Source of the DNA: Tsuneonella troitsensis
Lineage (GTDB): Bacteria > Pseudomonadota > Alphaproteobacteria > Sphingomonadales > Sphingomonadaceae
Direction of reading: 5' to 3'
Length of the DNA: 64,000 bases
Assembly (NCBI RefSeq): GCF_001441535.1
Contig: NZ_LMAU01000002.1
Coordinates: forward strand, 496,001 to 560,000
Part shown: positions 32,374 to 42,086 of the stretch, piece by piece
How the letters are laid out: each line of letters starts with the position of its first letter
Numbering within the stretch: position 1 is the first letter of the stretch
Notes under the pieces: model-generated
What the model was told of the DNA's origin: nothing
The model's input: only the letters and a program-made list of their open reading frames with translations
Databases searched by the model: none
Made by a program: the position numbers and the translations under genes

Positions 32374-33383
32374 CCCAGCCACCTCGCCCGCTCGCCGTTT
32401 CCATCGGCGACCCGGCGGGGGTCGGCCCGGAGTTGCTGGTCGAGGCCTGGGTTCGGCGCGAGCAATCAGGACTGCCCGTATTCGTGGCAATAGGCGGAGC
32501 GCGCCTGTTGGCGGAAGCTGCGGCGTCGCGCGGGCTCGTGGTCCCGATCGAGACTGTCTCGTCGCTAGAGCAGGCCGAGCGGGTATTTCACCGGGCGCTC
32601 CCGGTGTGCAGCGATCTGGACGGTGAATGGAAGCCGGGCGCACCCGACCGGGCAGGCGCATCGCTTGCCTTGGCCAGTCTTGCCGAAGCGACCACTCTTG
32701 CGAAAAGCGGAAAGGCGGCCGGGCTGGTCACCGGACCGATCGCCAAGGCTTTGCTGGCCGAGATCGGATTCGATCACCCGGGCCAGACAGAGTATGTCGC
32801 CGATGCCTGCGGCGTCGCCGCGCAGGACGCGGTCATGATGCTGGCCGGTCCACAGCTACGCACTATCCCACTGACGGTGCACGTGGCGCTGGCTCTGGTG
32901 CCCGCCTTGATTTCGGTCGATCTGATCTGCCGCCGCGCGCATATCGCGTCTGCCGCACTTCAGCAGGATTTCGGCATCGAGCATCCGCGTATCGCGATTA
33001 CCGCGCTCAACCCTCATGCAGGAGAAGGCGGCCGGTTCGGCGATGAGGAGGCGCGTATCATCGCCCCGGCGATAGAACGGCTTCAGGCAGAAGGCATCGC
33101 CGCTACTGGCCCCCATCCCGCCGACGCGCTGTTTGCGGCCCATGCGCGGGGAGACTTCGACGTGGCGCTGTGCATGTATCACGATCAGGCCCTGATTCCG
33201 CTGAAGGCGCTCGATTTCGACAGCGGCGTGAACGTGACGCTGGGCCTGCCGATCGTGCGCACCAGCCCCGATCACGGGACCGCATTCGGCATAGCGGGAA
33301 CGGGTCGCGCCAGCGCGGGCGCCACGATCGCGGCGATCCGCATGGCGGGCGAATGCGCCGGTCGGCGGGCGATCCATGGCTGA
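32370..33383 (+). CDS. pdxA: 4-hydroxythreonine-4-phosphate dehydrogenase, probable CTG start
   Basis: 337 residues if translation starts at CTG 32370, which overlaps the surA stop as CTGA. The reading then gives (M)[20 protein letters not shown], the expected PdxA N-terminus. The first canonical start, TTG 32433, lies inside the gene and would delete that motif. Other conserved parts are [24 protein letters not shown]-like sequence and the metal-binding [12 protein letters not shown] equivalent (CMYHDQ). PdxA makes a precursor of pyridoxal phosphate. The order surA-pdxA-rsmA is conserved. Confidence 0.92.
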   Translation: MTQPPRPLAVSIGDPAGVGPELLVEAWVRREQSGLPVFVAIGGARLLAEAAASRGLVVPIETVSSLEQAERVFHRALPVCSDLDGEWKPGAPDRAGASLALASLAEATTLAKSGKAAGLVTGPIAKALLAEIGFDHPGQTEYVADACGVAAQDAVMMLAGPQLRTIPLTVHVALALVPALISVDLICRRAHIASAALQQDFGIEHPRIAITALNPHAGEGGRFGDEEARIIAPAIERLQAEGIAATGPHPADALFAAHARGDFDVALCMYHDQALIPLKALDFDSGVNVTLGLPIVRTSPDHGTAFGIAGTGRASAGATIAAIRMAGECAGRRAIHG

Positions 33384-34194
33384 CCTTCCGCCACTGCGAG
33401 AAGTCGTCGCGCGCCACGGCCTGTCGGCCAGTAAGGCATTGGGCCAGAATTTCCTGTTCGACGAGCAGTTGCTCGCTCGCCTGGCGGCGCTGCCGGGCGA
33501 TCTGGCCGACAAGGCCGTGCTCGAGATCGGCCCTGGCCCCGGCGGCCTTACCCGTGCGCTCCTGCGAGCCGGTGCCCGCGTAACCGCGGTGGAGATGGAC
33601 CGTCGGTGCCTGCCCGCGCTGGCCGAACTCGAAGCGGCATTTCCCGGCAAGCTGCGCGTGATCGAGGGCGACGCGATGAAGCTCGACCACAACGGACTGA
33701 TGGGTGAGCCCTATGCGGTCGTCGCCAACCTTCCGTACAACGTCGGCACGGCGCTGCTGGTTCGGTGGCTTGGCGGCGAGCAATGGCCACCGCGCTGGAC
33801 CAGCCTGACGCTGATGTTCCAGCAGGAAGTCGCCCAGCGCATCGTCGCCGGCCCCGACGATGGCGCCTACGGACGCCTTGCCGTGCTGGCCCAGTGGCGT
33901 TCCACCGCGCGCCTGGCGATGAAGGTCCACCGCAGCGCCTTCACCCCTCCGCCAAAGGTTATGAGCGCCGTCGTTCACCTGGAACCTGCCGCGATGCCCG
34001 AAGGCGTCTCGGTGCGATTGCTTGAAAAGGTTACCGAATTCGCCTTCGGTCAGCGCCGGAAAATGCTCCGCCAGAGCCTCAAGGGCCTGCCGGGCGCCTT
34101 GGCGGCTCTCGAGGCGCTCGGCATCGATTCGCAGCGCCGGGCGGAAACCCTGACGGTGAGCGAATTCGTTTCGATTGCGCGCGAACTCAGCTAG
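33376..34194 (+). CDS. rsmA: 16S rRNA (adenine1518/1519-N6)-dimethyltransferase
   Basis: 272 residues. SAM-binding motif I is [16 protein letters not shown] and the catalytic NLPYN motif is at [11 protein letters not shown]. The N-terminal [15 protein letters not shown] is the family signature. It dimethylates two adjacent adenines in the helix 45 loop during 30S maturation. It overlaps pdxA by 8 bases and, at its end, overlaps glcB on the other strand by 8 bases. Confidence 0.96.
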   Translation: MADLPPLREVVARHGLSASKALGQNFLFDEQLLARLAALPGDLADKAVLEIGPGPGGLTRALLRAGARVTAVEMDRRCLPALAELEAAFPGKLRVIEGDAMKLDHNGLMGEPYAVVANLPYNVGTALLVRWLGGEQWPPRWTSLTLMFQQEVAQRIVAGPDDGAYGRLAVLAQWRSTARLAMKVHRSAFTPPPKVMSAVVHLEPAAMPEGVSVRLLEKVTEFAFGQRRKMLRQSLKGLPGALAALEALGIDSQRRAETLTVSEFVSIARELS

Positions 34195-36271
34195 CTTTCG
34201 CGACCTGTCGCCACGCGTGCAGAAGCGGCTCGGTATAGCCCGAGGGCTGCTCGATTCCCTTGAAGACCAGGTCGACCGCAGCGCGGAAAGCGGGGCCGTC
34301 CTCGTTCCCGACCAGCGGCACGTACGATGGGTCGCCCGCGTTCTGGGCGTCGACTTTCATCGCCATTCTACGTAGCGAATTCATCACCTGTTCTGCGTTG
34401 CAGACCCCGTGATGAAGCCAATTCGTCATATGCTGCGAACTGATGCGAAGGGTCGCACGATCTTCCATCAGGCCCACGTCATGGACATCGGGCACCTTGG
34501 AGCAGCCGACGCCCTGGTCGATCCACCGCACCACATAGCCCAAGAGGCCTTGCGCGTTGTTGTCGAGTTCTTCGCGAACCTCGTCCTCCGACCAGTTCGT
34601 CCCCTGGGCGAGCGGAATCGCCAGCAGCGCGTCGAGATCGGGCGCCTCACCAAGTTCTTTCTGGCGGGCGAAGACGTCGAGCGTGTGGTAGTGCGTGGCG
34701 TGGAGCGTCGCAGCGGTTGGTGACGGGACCCAGGCGGTGTTCGCGCCGGCCTTCAGATGGCCGATCTTCTGCTCCATCATGTCGCGCATCATGTCGGGGG
34801 CCGCCCACATGCCCTTGCCGATCTGCGCCCTTCCCGACAGGCCATGCCGAAGCCCGATCGCGACATTGCGCGCTTCGTAGGCGGTCAGCCACGTGCTGGT
34901 CTTCATCTCCGCCTTGCGGATCATCGGGCCGGCCTGCATCGAGGTGTGGATCTCGTCGCCGGTCCGGTCGAGGAAGCCGGTGTTGATGAACACGATGCGG
35001 TCCCGCACCGCGTGAATGCAGGCGCCGAGGTTGGCGCTGGTGCGGCGCTCCTCGTCCATCACGCCGACCTTGATCGTGTGGCGCGGCAGTTCGAGCAAGT
35101 CCTCAACCGCGTCGAACAAGTCGTTGGTAAATTGACATTCTTCGGGGCCGTGCTGCTTGGGCTTCACGATGTAGATGCTGCCCGCGCGGCTGTTCCGCCA
35201 ACGCCCGAGCCCGCGAACATCGTGCGCGCCGATCGCGCTGGTGACGACCGCGTCCATGATCCCTTCGGGAATTTCCCCGCCATCGGCCAAACGGATAGCT
35301 GGATTGGTCATGAGGTGGCCGACATTCCGCACGAAGAGCAGGCTTCGGCCCGGAAGGCTGGAGTCGCCCGCACGCACGTCGTCCGCCAGGCGCCGCGTCA
35401 TGGACTGGCCGCCCTTCTCGAACGTGTCCGACAGGTCTCCCCGGATTACTCCGAGCCAGTTCCGATAGGCAGCCAGCTTGTCCGCCGCATCGACGGCGGC
35501 GACCGAATCTTCCAGGTCGACGATCGTCGTCAGCGCGCTTTCGAGAACGACGTCCGAAATGCCCGCAGGGTCGTCGCGACCGACGGGGCTGTTCGCATCG
35601 AATACGACTTCGACGTGCAACCCGTTGTTCGCGAACATCTTTCCGCGCGCCGTATCGCCCACGAACTGCGCTGGATCGGCAAGCGAAATGTCATCCGGCC
35701 CGCCAATCGCGTTCCAGCTCTTGCCGCCTTCCAGCGGCAGCGCCTGATCGAGGAACCGTCGCACCTGCGCGATGACCGCCGCGCCGCGCTGTCCGTCGTA
35801 TCCGCCGGGTCGTGCCGGGGGAGCGTCGAGCGCGTCGGTTCCGTAATAGGCATCGTAAAGGCTGCCCCAGCGGGCGTTCGCTGCATTGAGCAGGAAGCGC
35901 GCATTGAGCACCGGCACGACGAGCTGGGGCCCCGCCATGGTGGCGATTTCCGCATCGACGCCCTGCGTCCCGATCGTGAAGTCGCCGGGCTCGGGAACGA
36001 GATAGCCGATGTCTTGCAGGAACGAGCGGTAGGCCTGCGGATCGTGCGGTTGCCCGCGGCGTTCGCGGTGCCAATCGTCGATCTGCCTCTGCAGTTCGTC
36101 GCGCTTGGCAAGTAGGGCGCGATTGCGGGGGGCGAAGTCGGCGAGCAGCGCGGCAAAGCCCTTCCAGAACGCGTCTGGCGCATGCCCGAGCGGGGCGAGC
36201 ACATCCTCCTCCACGAAGCGCGCCAGTGCGCTGTCCACCTGAAGGCCGGCCTTGGAAACGGTATCGCTCAC
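34187..36271 (-). CDS. glcB: Malate synthase G
   Basis: 694 residues starting at GTG 36271, with GAGGA 5 bases upstream. It condenses glyoxylate with acetyl-CoA in the glyoxylate cycle. Recognised from [37 protein letters not shown]-type sequence and the active-site region [17 protein letters not shown]. The length and N-terminal region ([16 protein letters not shown]) fit the G isoform rather than malate synthase A. No isocitrate lyase gene lies beside it. Confidence 0.95.
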   Translation of the reverse strand: MSDTVSKAGLQVDSALARFVEEDVLAPLGHAPDAFWKGFAALLADFAPRNRALLAKRDELQRQIDDWHRERRGQPHDPQAYRSFLQDIGYLVPEPGDFTIGTQGVDAEIATMAGPQLVVPVLNARFLLNAANARWGSLYDAYYGTDALDAPPARPGGYDGQRGAAVIAQVRRFLDQALPLEGGKSWNAIGGPDDISLADPAQFVGDTARGKMFANNGLHVEVVFDANSPVGRDDPAGISDVVLESALTTIVDLEDSVAAVDAADKLAAYRNWLGVIRGDLSDTFEKGGQSMTRRLADDVRAGDSSLPGRSLLFVRNVGHLMTNPAIRLADGGEIPEGIMDAVVTSAIGAHDVRGLGRWRNSRAGSIYIVKPKQHGPEECQFTNDLFDAVEDLLELPRHTIKVGVMDEERRTSANLGACIHAVRDRIVFINTGFLDRTGDEIHTSMQAGPMIRKAEMKTSTWLTAYEARNVAIGLRHGLSGRAQIGKGMWAAPDMMRDMMEQKIGHLKAGANTAWVPSPTAATLHATHYHTLDVFARQKELGEAPDLDALLAIPLAQGTNWSEDEVREELDNNAQGLLGYVVRWIDQGVGCSKVPDVHDVGLMEDRATLRISSQHMTNWLHHGVCNAEQVMNSLRRMAMKVDAQNAGDPSYVPLVGNEDGPAFRAAVDLVFKGIEQPSGYTEPLLHAWRQVAKAS

Positions 36272-36438
36272 ACTGTCCTCGCACGTTGTCCTGCGCGCCG
36301 ATCGGAATCGGCACACCATCGAATAACTGTCGTCCGGGGAGGAAGCGAGCCGCGCCAATGCACAAGCCGTGGAACGATTGCAACCGCCGGGTGCGCGGGG
36401 TTGGACAGCCCTGCCGCTGGCGCTAGGAACGGTTTCAA

Positions 36439-37641
36439 ATGAAACTCACCCCCGATCAATTCACCGCCGCGATCGACGCTCCGGCCATGCTCGCCACCAC
36501 CCGCGCATGGAGCGCGATCAACACCGGCACGGCCAACCTCGTCGGGTTGGCGAAGCAGGCCGCCCTGCTGGCAGACGCGTTCTCGGCGCTGCCGGGCGAG
36601 ATCGAGCTGGTCGATCCCGCGCCGGTCACGGTGGTCGCGCCGGACGGGCGCGAGGTCGAAAAGCCGCACGGTCGGCACCTCGTTGTGCGCGTCCGTCCGC
36701 AGGCCGAGCGCCGGGTTCTGCTGACGGGCCACATGGACACCGTGTTCCCCGTCGATCATCCGTTCCAGCACCAGCGCTGGGTCGATGACGAGACGCTCGT
36801 CGGCCCCGGCCTTGCCGACATGAAGGGCGGGATCGCGGTGATCCTTCACGCCCTCCTGGCGCTCGAAGGCACCCGCGCCGGACAGGCGATCGGCTACGAC
36901 GTGATGATCAATTCCGACGAGGAGACGGGATCGCTGTCGTCGTCGGCGCTCATCGCATCTCTCGCGCAGGGCAAGTACGCCGCCCTGACCTATGAACCCA
37001 GCGCCCTTCCCGACGGGACGCTGGCTCATGCCCGGGGCGGAAGCGGCAACTACAGCGTCACCGTGACCGGCAGGTCCGCCCATGCCGGGCGCAATCCGTA
37101 CGAGGGGCGCAACGCGATCGTCGCGGCGGCGGATCTCGCGGTGCGGCTGAAGGCGATGGGTCACGCCGATCTGTCGGTCAATCCGGCCAGGATCGACGGG
37201 GGATCGGCCAACAACGTCGTGCCCGATCACGCCGTGCTTCGGTTCAACATTCGCCCGAAGTCGACCGAAGCGGCGGAGCAATTCCGTATCGATCTCACCA
37301 CGCTGCTCGAAGAGCTGGCAACGCTCCACGAAGTATCCACGCACCTGCATGGCGGCATCACCCGCCCGCCCAAGCCGGTCGACGAACGGGCGCAGAAATT
37401 GTTCGACCTGGTCAAGGAGTGCGGCGCGGAGCTTGGCCAGCAGATCGGCTGGCAGCCATCGGGCGGCGTGTGCGACGGCAACAACATCGCCGCCTGCGGC
37501 ATCCCGGTGGTCGACACGATGGGCGTTCGCGGCGGCGCGATCCACTCGCCCGACGAATTCATGATCGTGCCCAGTCTTGCCGAGCGCGCAGCGCTGTCGG
37601 CGCTGGTTCTGGCCCGACTCGCATCCGGAGAACCCCTTTGA
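36439..37641 (+). CDS. M20 family metallopeptidase / amidohydrolase
   Basis: 400 residues. Metal-binding motifs of the M20 carboxypeptidase G2 type: [11 protein letters not shown] (His, Asp), [10 protein letters not shown] (bridging Asp) and NSDEETGS (Glu-Glu). The dimerisation lid ([19 protein letters not shown]) is inserted normally. It directly precedes astA with a TTGA overlap. A role as the hydrolase releasing an intermediate of arginine degradation is plausible from context but not established. Confidence 0.85.
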   Translation: MKLTPDQFTAAIDAPAMLATTRAWSAINTGTANLVGLAKQAALLADAFSALPGEIELVDPAPVTVVAPDGREVEKPHGRHLVVRVRPQAERRVLLTGHMDTVFPVDHPFQHQRWVDDETLVGPGLADMKGGIAVILHALLALEGTRAGQAIGYDVMINSDEETGSLSSSALIASLAQGKYAALTYEPSALPDGTLAHARGGSGNYSVTVTGRSAHAGRNPYEGRNAIVAAADLAVRLKAMGHADLSVNPARIDGGSANNVVPDHAVLRFNIRPKSTEAAEQFRIDLTTLLEELATLHEVSTHLHGGITRPPKPVDERAQKLFDLVKECGAELGQQIGWQPSGGVCDGNNIAACGIPVVDTMGVRGGAIHSPDEFMIVPSLAERAALSALVLARLASGEPL

Positions 37642-38651
37642 GCTTTCGCCTGCGCGCCGCGCATATCGACGATCTCGAGCCGCTGTACGAGATGGCCAAG
37701 CTCACCGGCGGCGGCTTTACCAACCTGCCCGCCGACCGCGCCTCGCTCGGCCAGAAGCTCGAGCGGACCGAGGGCGCCTTTAGCCGCGAGGAGGACAGCC
37801 TTGCCGACGAGCAGTTCGTCCTCGTGCTGGAAAACGCCGAGACGGGCGACGTGCGCGGCACCTGCCAGCTAATGACGAAGGTCGGCCAGCGCTGGCCGTT
37901 CTATTCCTATCGAATCACCACCCTGACCCAGCATTCGCAGGAACTGGAGCGCACGGTCCGCGCCGACCTGCTGAGCCTCGTGACCGACCTCGAAGGGTCG
38001 AGCGAAGTCGGCGGGCTGTTCCTGCATCCCAACGAGCGTGCGGGCGGCCTGGGGCTGCTGCTGGCCCGCAGCCGATACCTGTTCATCGCCATGCACCGCG
38101 CCCGCTTCGCCGAGCGCGTGCTGGCCGAACTGCGCGGGATCATCGACGAGCGCGGCGGCTCGCCGTTCTGGGACGGGGTGGCCGGCCGGTTCTTCGGCAT
38201 GAGCTTCCAGGACGCCGACTATTTCAACGCGATCAACGGCAACCAGTTCATCGCCGACCTGATGCCCAAACATCCGGTCTATATCGCGATGCTGGACGAT
38301 CACGCGCGCAACGTGATCGGCATGCCCCACCCCACCGGCCGGGCCGCGATGCGGATGCTGGAGAACGAGGGCTTCCGGCACGACGGCTATGTCGACATCT
38401 TCGACGGCGGCCCGACCATGACCGCGCGCACCGACGACGTAAAATCGATCCGCGATGCGCGAGCGGCCACTATCGCCCGCAGCGACCTCGACGGCGGAGA
38501 GCGCGCAATCCTTGCCTGCGGGCGGCTGGGCGATTTCCGCTCGTGCTTCGGCACGCGGAAGTTAGAAGGCGACGAGGTGGCGATCGATGCCAAGAGCGTG
38601 CAGCTCCTCGGCGTCGGAACCGGGGACACGGTGTGGAGCGTCGCGCGGTGA
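37638..38651 (+). CDS. astA: Arginine N-succinyltransferase
   Basis: 337 residues starting at TTG 37638 (reads [19 protein letters not shown]), overlapping the M20 gene stop as TTGA. It succinylates the alpha-amino group of arginine with succinyl-CoA, the first step of the AST pathway. Family blocks present: LTGGGFTNLPADR, FYSYRITTLTQHSQEL, GLFLHPNERAGGLGLLLARS and FWDGVAGRFFGMSF. Confidence 0.93.
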   Translation: MSFRLRAAHIDDLEPLYEMAKLTGGGFTNLPADRASLGQKLERTEGAFSREEDSLADEQFVLVLENAETGDVRGTCQLMTKVGQRWPFYSYRITTLTQHSQELERTVRADLLSLVTDLEGSSEVGGLFLHPNERAGGLGLLLARSRYLFIAMHRARFAERVLAELRGIIDERGGSPFWDGVAGRFFGMSFQDADYFNAINGNQFIADLMPKHPVYIAMLDDHARNVIGMPHPTGRAAMRMLENEGFRHDGYVDIFDGGPTMTARTDDVKSIRDARAATIARSDLDGGERAILACGRLGDFRSCFGTRKLEGDEVAIDAKSVQLLGVGTGDTVWSVAR

Positions 38652-39907
38652 ACCGCGACTCTCTGGTCGAGATCAACTTCGACGGGATCGTCGGGCCGAG
38701 CCACAACTATGCGGGGCTGAGCCTGGGCAACCTCGCCGCGACGGCGCACGCGGGGACCGCGAGCTACCCGCGCGCGGCGGCGCTGCAAGGGCTCGCCAAG
38801 ATGCGGCACAACCTGGGGCTTGGCCTGGCGCAGGGGTTTTTCGTTCCCCTGCCCCGCCCGAACCTGGGTTTTCTCGATCGGCTCGGCGCGGAAGAGAGTA
38901 CCGATGCGGCCCTGACCGCGGCCGCGTGGTCCGCCTCGTCGATGTGGACCGCCAACGCCGCCACCGTCAGCCCCGCCCCCGACACGGCGGACGGGCGCTG
39001 CCACCTGACGCCAGCCAACCTGGTGACGATGCCGCACCGCGCGCAGGAATGGCCCGATACCGCCCGCCAGCTCGCTGTCGCATTCGCCGACGAGGCGCAC
39101 TTCGCGATCCACCAGCCCGTCCCGCCCAGCTTCGGCGACGAAGGCGCGGCCAATCACATGCGGTTGTGCGCCGGCCATGACCAGCCGGGAGTCGAAGTGT
39201 TCGTGTTCGGCCGCAGCGGAGGACCGTTCCCCGCTCGCCAGCACGAGCAGTCGAGCCGTGCCGTGGCGCGGCTGCACGGCCTCGATCCGGCACGGACCCT
39301 GTTCATCGAGCAGAACCCGGCAGCCATCGCGGCGGGCGCGTTTCACAACGATGTCGTGTCGGTCGCCAACGGCTCGGTCCTGTTCACCCATGCCGAGGCT
39401 TTCGCCGACCAGGCATCCGCGATCGAACGGATGCGCGAAGCGTTTCCGGCACTCGAAGTGGTCGAGGTGCCGTCCGCCGAAGTCAGTCTGGCCGATGCGA
39501 TCCGCAGCTACCTGTTCAACGCGCAGCTGGTGACCTTGCCGTCAGGCGAAACCGCGCTGATCGTTCCGACCGAATGCCGCGAGGTACCCGCAGTGGCCCG
39601 TTATCTCGACGGGCTGGTGAAGGGAAATGGACCGATCCGCCACGTCTTTCCCGTCGACGTTCGCCAATCGATGGCCAACGGCGGCGGTCCTGCGTGCCTG
39701 CGGCTGCGGGTCGTCGCCGATCCGGACACGGTCGATCCGCGGTTCATGCTCGACGAAGCGAAAGCCGACCGGATCGAACAGGTGATCGCGGCAAGCTGGC
39801 CCGAACAGATCGACCCTGCGGACATCGGTCAGCCCGCCCTTCTCGCGGCGGTCGTGTCCGCGCGCGCGCGGTTGCTGGAAAGCTTGGGCCTCGACATTCT
39901 GGGTTAA
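38648..39907 (+). CDS. astB: N-succinylarginine dihydrolase
   Basis: 419 residues starting at GTG 38648, overlapping astA as GTGA. It hydrolyses succinylarginine to succinylornithine, ammonia and CO2. Conserved segments: EINFDGIVGPSHNYAGLS, FFVPLPRPNLGFLDRLG, DEGAANHMRLC and NGGGPACLRLRVV, the last carrying the active-site cysteine region. The later AST genes astC, astD and astE are not in the window. Confidence 0.95.
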   Translation: MNRDSLVEINFDGIVGPSHNYAGLSLGNLAATAHAGTASYPRAAALQGLAKMRHNLGLGLAQGFFVPLPRPNLGFLDRLGAEESTDAALTAAAWSASSMWTANAATVSPAPDTADGRCHLTPANLVTMPHRAQEWPDTARQLAVAFADEAHFAIHQPVPPSFGDEGAANHMRLCAGHDQPGVEVFVFGRSGGPFPARQHEQSSRAVARLHGLDPARTLFIEQNPAAIAAGAFHNDVVSVANGSVLFTHAEAFADQASAIERMREAFPALEVVEVPSAEVSLADAIRSYLFNAQLVTLPSGETALIVPTECREVPAVARYLDGLVKGNGPIRHVFPVDVRQSMANGGGPACLRLRVVADPDTVDPRFMLDEAKADRIEQVIAASWPEQIDPADIGQPALLAAVVSARARLLESLGLDILG

Positions 39908-40041
39908 CGCTCTGGACGTCTCTCGGAGGTCGGTTACACTCGCCCCAGCATTAACCATCGTATGGGACAGCCTGCCTTTTGCGAGGCACATTCGCCCAGC
40001 CGATGTGTTAATCGTTCGACACGGACTGCGAGAGCATCGGC

Positions 40042-40278
40042 ATGCTGGGAAAGATCAGGCGCCTCTTCGTCATCAAGACGCGCTTCGAAGCGTCGCTGAT
40101 CATTTACGCGCTGGCCCTGGGCGCCTGCGAGCGCGGCGCGGTCTATCTCGATCAGTATCCCGGAGTAGGCGGGCAGCTGCTCTTCCTGGCGGTGACCGGT
40201 TCGGTGTTCCTTGCCGGCGCGAAGATCTTCGACTGCATCCGGTACGAGAAGGAACGCGAGGGCGCAGCGGCAACCTGA
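40042..40278 (+). CDS. Small two-helix membrane protein
   Basis: 78 residues. A basic start (MLGKIRRLFVIKTR) is followed by two hydrophobic segments around SLIIYALALGACERGAV and LLFLAVTGSVFLAGAKIF. No family is recognised. Codon use resembles the neighbours and the sequence looks like a real sphingomonad-type small membrane protein. It lies between astB and the tmRNA gene, apparently as a single gene. Confidence 0.6.
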   Translation: MLGKIRRLFVIKTRFEASLIIYALALGACERGAVYLDQYPGVGGQLLFLAVTGSVFLAGAKIFDCIRYEKEREGAAAT

Positions 40279-40424
40279 CGCGCTTTCGCTTTCGGATTTC
40301 GTCGAGGGCGAGCCGGGAATGGTGACGCGCGAGAACCGGCGCGCAGCGACCTGACGGATCGTGAGCACCGAAAGCACAGCACGGTGCCGTTCGCAGGCCG
40401 GCGTCGGGGGAATATGACAGCGAA

Positions 40425-40745
40425 AGCAGGTGGGGGTTTCTGTTGCTACGTACCCCCGGACGCCCGGTTTCCGATTCTGTTACCCGGTTCGGTCCGAACC
40501 GTGCTCAAAGCCTTGTAACTTCAGGGCGTTAGCCCCTAGAATTACGCAGCGAGAGCAAGTGCTTCGTTATCGTTGGCACTTGTGGGTTTTGAGCCTTGAA
40601 CGGGTTACTCAGCCCGAGCAAAAACGATGCTTTTCAACACACGTCGATCCTAGTTCGGCCCCGTCATTTTCTCCGCAACGCCGGAGAAGGTGGTGGAGCC
40701 GCCGGGTACTGCCCCCGGGTCCGCTGTGTCTATTGCACACCGCAA
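40425..40745 (-). ncRNA. ssrA: Two-piece (permuted) transfer-messenger RNA
   Basis: The minus strand encodes a split tmRNA. The acceptor piece ends in CCA at 40691 (CGGCUCCACCA), a spacer covers 40663-40690, and the coding piece begins at 40662 with GGGGCCGAACUAGGAUCGAC. The seven-base acceptor stem GGGGCCG pairs with CGGCUCC, including one G-U pair. The tag reading frame runs 40577-40542 and encodes ANDNEALALAA then stop. A pseudoknot-rich tail follows. The T-arm stem CCGGG/CCCGG has loop GGCAGUA rather than the common tRNA loop, as I recall for alphaproteobacterial tmRNAs. The outer ends are approximate. It rescues stalled ribosomes with SmpB. Confidence 0.92.
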
Positions 40746-40769
40746 TTTATCGCCATATCCGGCCCGAGA

Positions 40770-40800
40770 GCCGGCAACGCCCGATATAGGCGATGCCGGC
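40770..40800 (-). terminator. Strong hairpin downstream of mscL, upstream of ssrA
   Basis: GCCGGCA and TGCCGGC pair, then an A-A mismatch and CGCC/GGCG, around a seven-base loop. It begins 21 bases past the mscL stop on the minus strand. No U-tract follows, so it may be a weak terminator or processing signal separating mscL from ssrA. Confidence 0.45.
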
Positions 40801-40821
40801 TTAATGTGAAGTGACCGAATT

Positions 40822-41247
40822 TCAGGGACGCTTCTTCAGTTCGTCCCGGATCTCGGCGAGCAGTTCCACCTCGGTCGGACCGGCAGGCGCGTCTTCCGGC
40901 TTGTGCGAAACCTTGTTCGCGGCCTTCACGATCAGGAAGATCACCCAGGCCACGATCAGGAAATTGACGAGCTGGGTGATCAGATCGCCGTAGCCGATCA
41001 TCGGTACGCCCGCCTCTTTCAGCGCGGCATAGTTGGTCAGCGAGCCGGTGTAGCCATCGGGCACGGGCCCGAGGCGGATGAAATAGCTCGAAAAGTCCAT
41101 GCTGCCGAACAGCCAGCCGATCACCGGCATGATCACGCTGTCGGTCAGCGACGTCACGATCTTGCCGAAGGCCGCGCCGATGATCACCGCCACCGCGAGA
41201 TCGAGCACGTTGCCCCGATTGATGAAGGTCTTGAATTCCTGGAACAC
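40822..41247 (-). CDS. mscL: Large-conductance mechanosensitive channel
   Basis: 141 residues from GTG 41247, with GGGAG upstream. It reads FQEFKTFINRGNVLDLAVAV, then the pore-lining helix AVIIGAAFGKIVTSLTDSVI and a second membrane helix NFLIVAWVIFLIVKAANK, ending with the cytoplasmic helix VELLAEIRDELKK. It opens under membrane tension to release solutes on hypo-osmotic shock. A longer in-frame start at 41307 is not supported. Confidence 0.95.
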   Translation of the reverse strand: MFQEFKTFINRGNVLDLAVAVIIGAAFGKIVTSLTDSVIMPVIGWLFGSMDFSSYFIRLGPVPDGYTGSLTNYAALKEAGVPMIGYGDLITQLVNFLIVAWVIFLIVKAANKVSHKPEDAPAGPTEVELLAEIRDELKKRP

Positions 41248-41399
41248 GCGCGTCTCCCACCTTGGTGCGTCTGATGCGACCCTTGCGAAAATTCTCGGCG
41301 AAGGCAACCGGCTTCGCTTGAATGGGGGCCACGGTGTGCTAGATTCGCAATACAGGCAGGGCTTGCAAGCTCTCCACTGGGAAGAAGGGGTTACCGTCG

Positions 41400-42077
41400 A
41401 TGAATTTCACCGTCGTTCGCCGCGCCGCGATTGTCGCGCTCGCCGCTCTGGGTCTCGCATCGTGCGGGATCAACACGATCCCGACCAAGGAGGAAACCGC
41501 CAAGGCTCGCTGGGCCGACGTGGAGGCCGCGTTCCAGGAACGCGCCAACCTCATTCCCAATCTCGCCGAAGTCGCGCGCGGCGCTGCCGAACAGGAGCGC
41601 GGCATCCTGACCGACGTGATCGAGGCGCGTGCCAAGGCGACCAGCATCCAGGTAACAGCGAACGACCTGACCGATCCGGCCAAGATGGCCGAATACCAGG
41701 CGGCGCAGAGCCAGCTTTCCACCGGCCTCGGCCGCCTGCTCGCCAATTTCGAGGCTTATCCGGACCTCAAGTCGATCACCAACTACCAGATGCTGCAGGG
41801 CCAGCTCGAAGGCAGCGAGAACAAGGTCCGCATCGCCATCCGCGACTACAACGAAGCGGTTCGCGACTATAACACCGAGATCCGCACATTCCCGAGCGCG
41901 ATCGGTGCCAACGTGATCTACGGCTCCAAGCCGATCGTGCCCTATCGGGCCGTGACCGCCGGCGCCGAAGTCGCCCCCACGCTCGACATGACGCCATCGG
42001 GTTCGGCAACGGTTCCGCCCGCTGCCGGCGCCAACGACAACGCCCCCGCGCCGGCCGCGACCGCCGCGGCAAACTGA
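41400..42077 (+). CDS. lemA: LemA family lipoprotein
   Basis: 225 residues. The signal ends in a lipobox (LGLASCG), then the LemA helical bundle: WADVEAAFQERANLIPNLAEV and RIAIRDYNEAVRDYN with FPSAIGA. A low-complexity Ala/Pro tail ends the protein. It forms a cluster with two TPM-domain genes, a frequent arrangement linked to envelope function, though the molecular role is unclear. Confidence 0.9.
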   Translation: MNFTVVRRAAIVALAALGLASCGINTIPTKEETAKARWADVEAAFQERANLIPNLAEVARGAAEQERGILTDVIEARAKATSIQVTANDLTDPAKMAEYQAAQSQLSTGLGRLLANFEAYPDLKSITNYQMLQGQLEGSENKVRIAIRDYNEAVRDYNTEIRTFPSAIGANVIYGSKPIVPYRAVTAGAEVAPTLDMTPSGSATVPPAAGANDNAPAPAATAAAN

Positions 42078-42086
42078 CGCCGCCGC

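Noticed and set aside
30970-32661. 563-codon minus-strand frame opposite surA
   Set aside because: Shadow; the surA protein has the expected signal peptide and isomerase domain.
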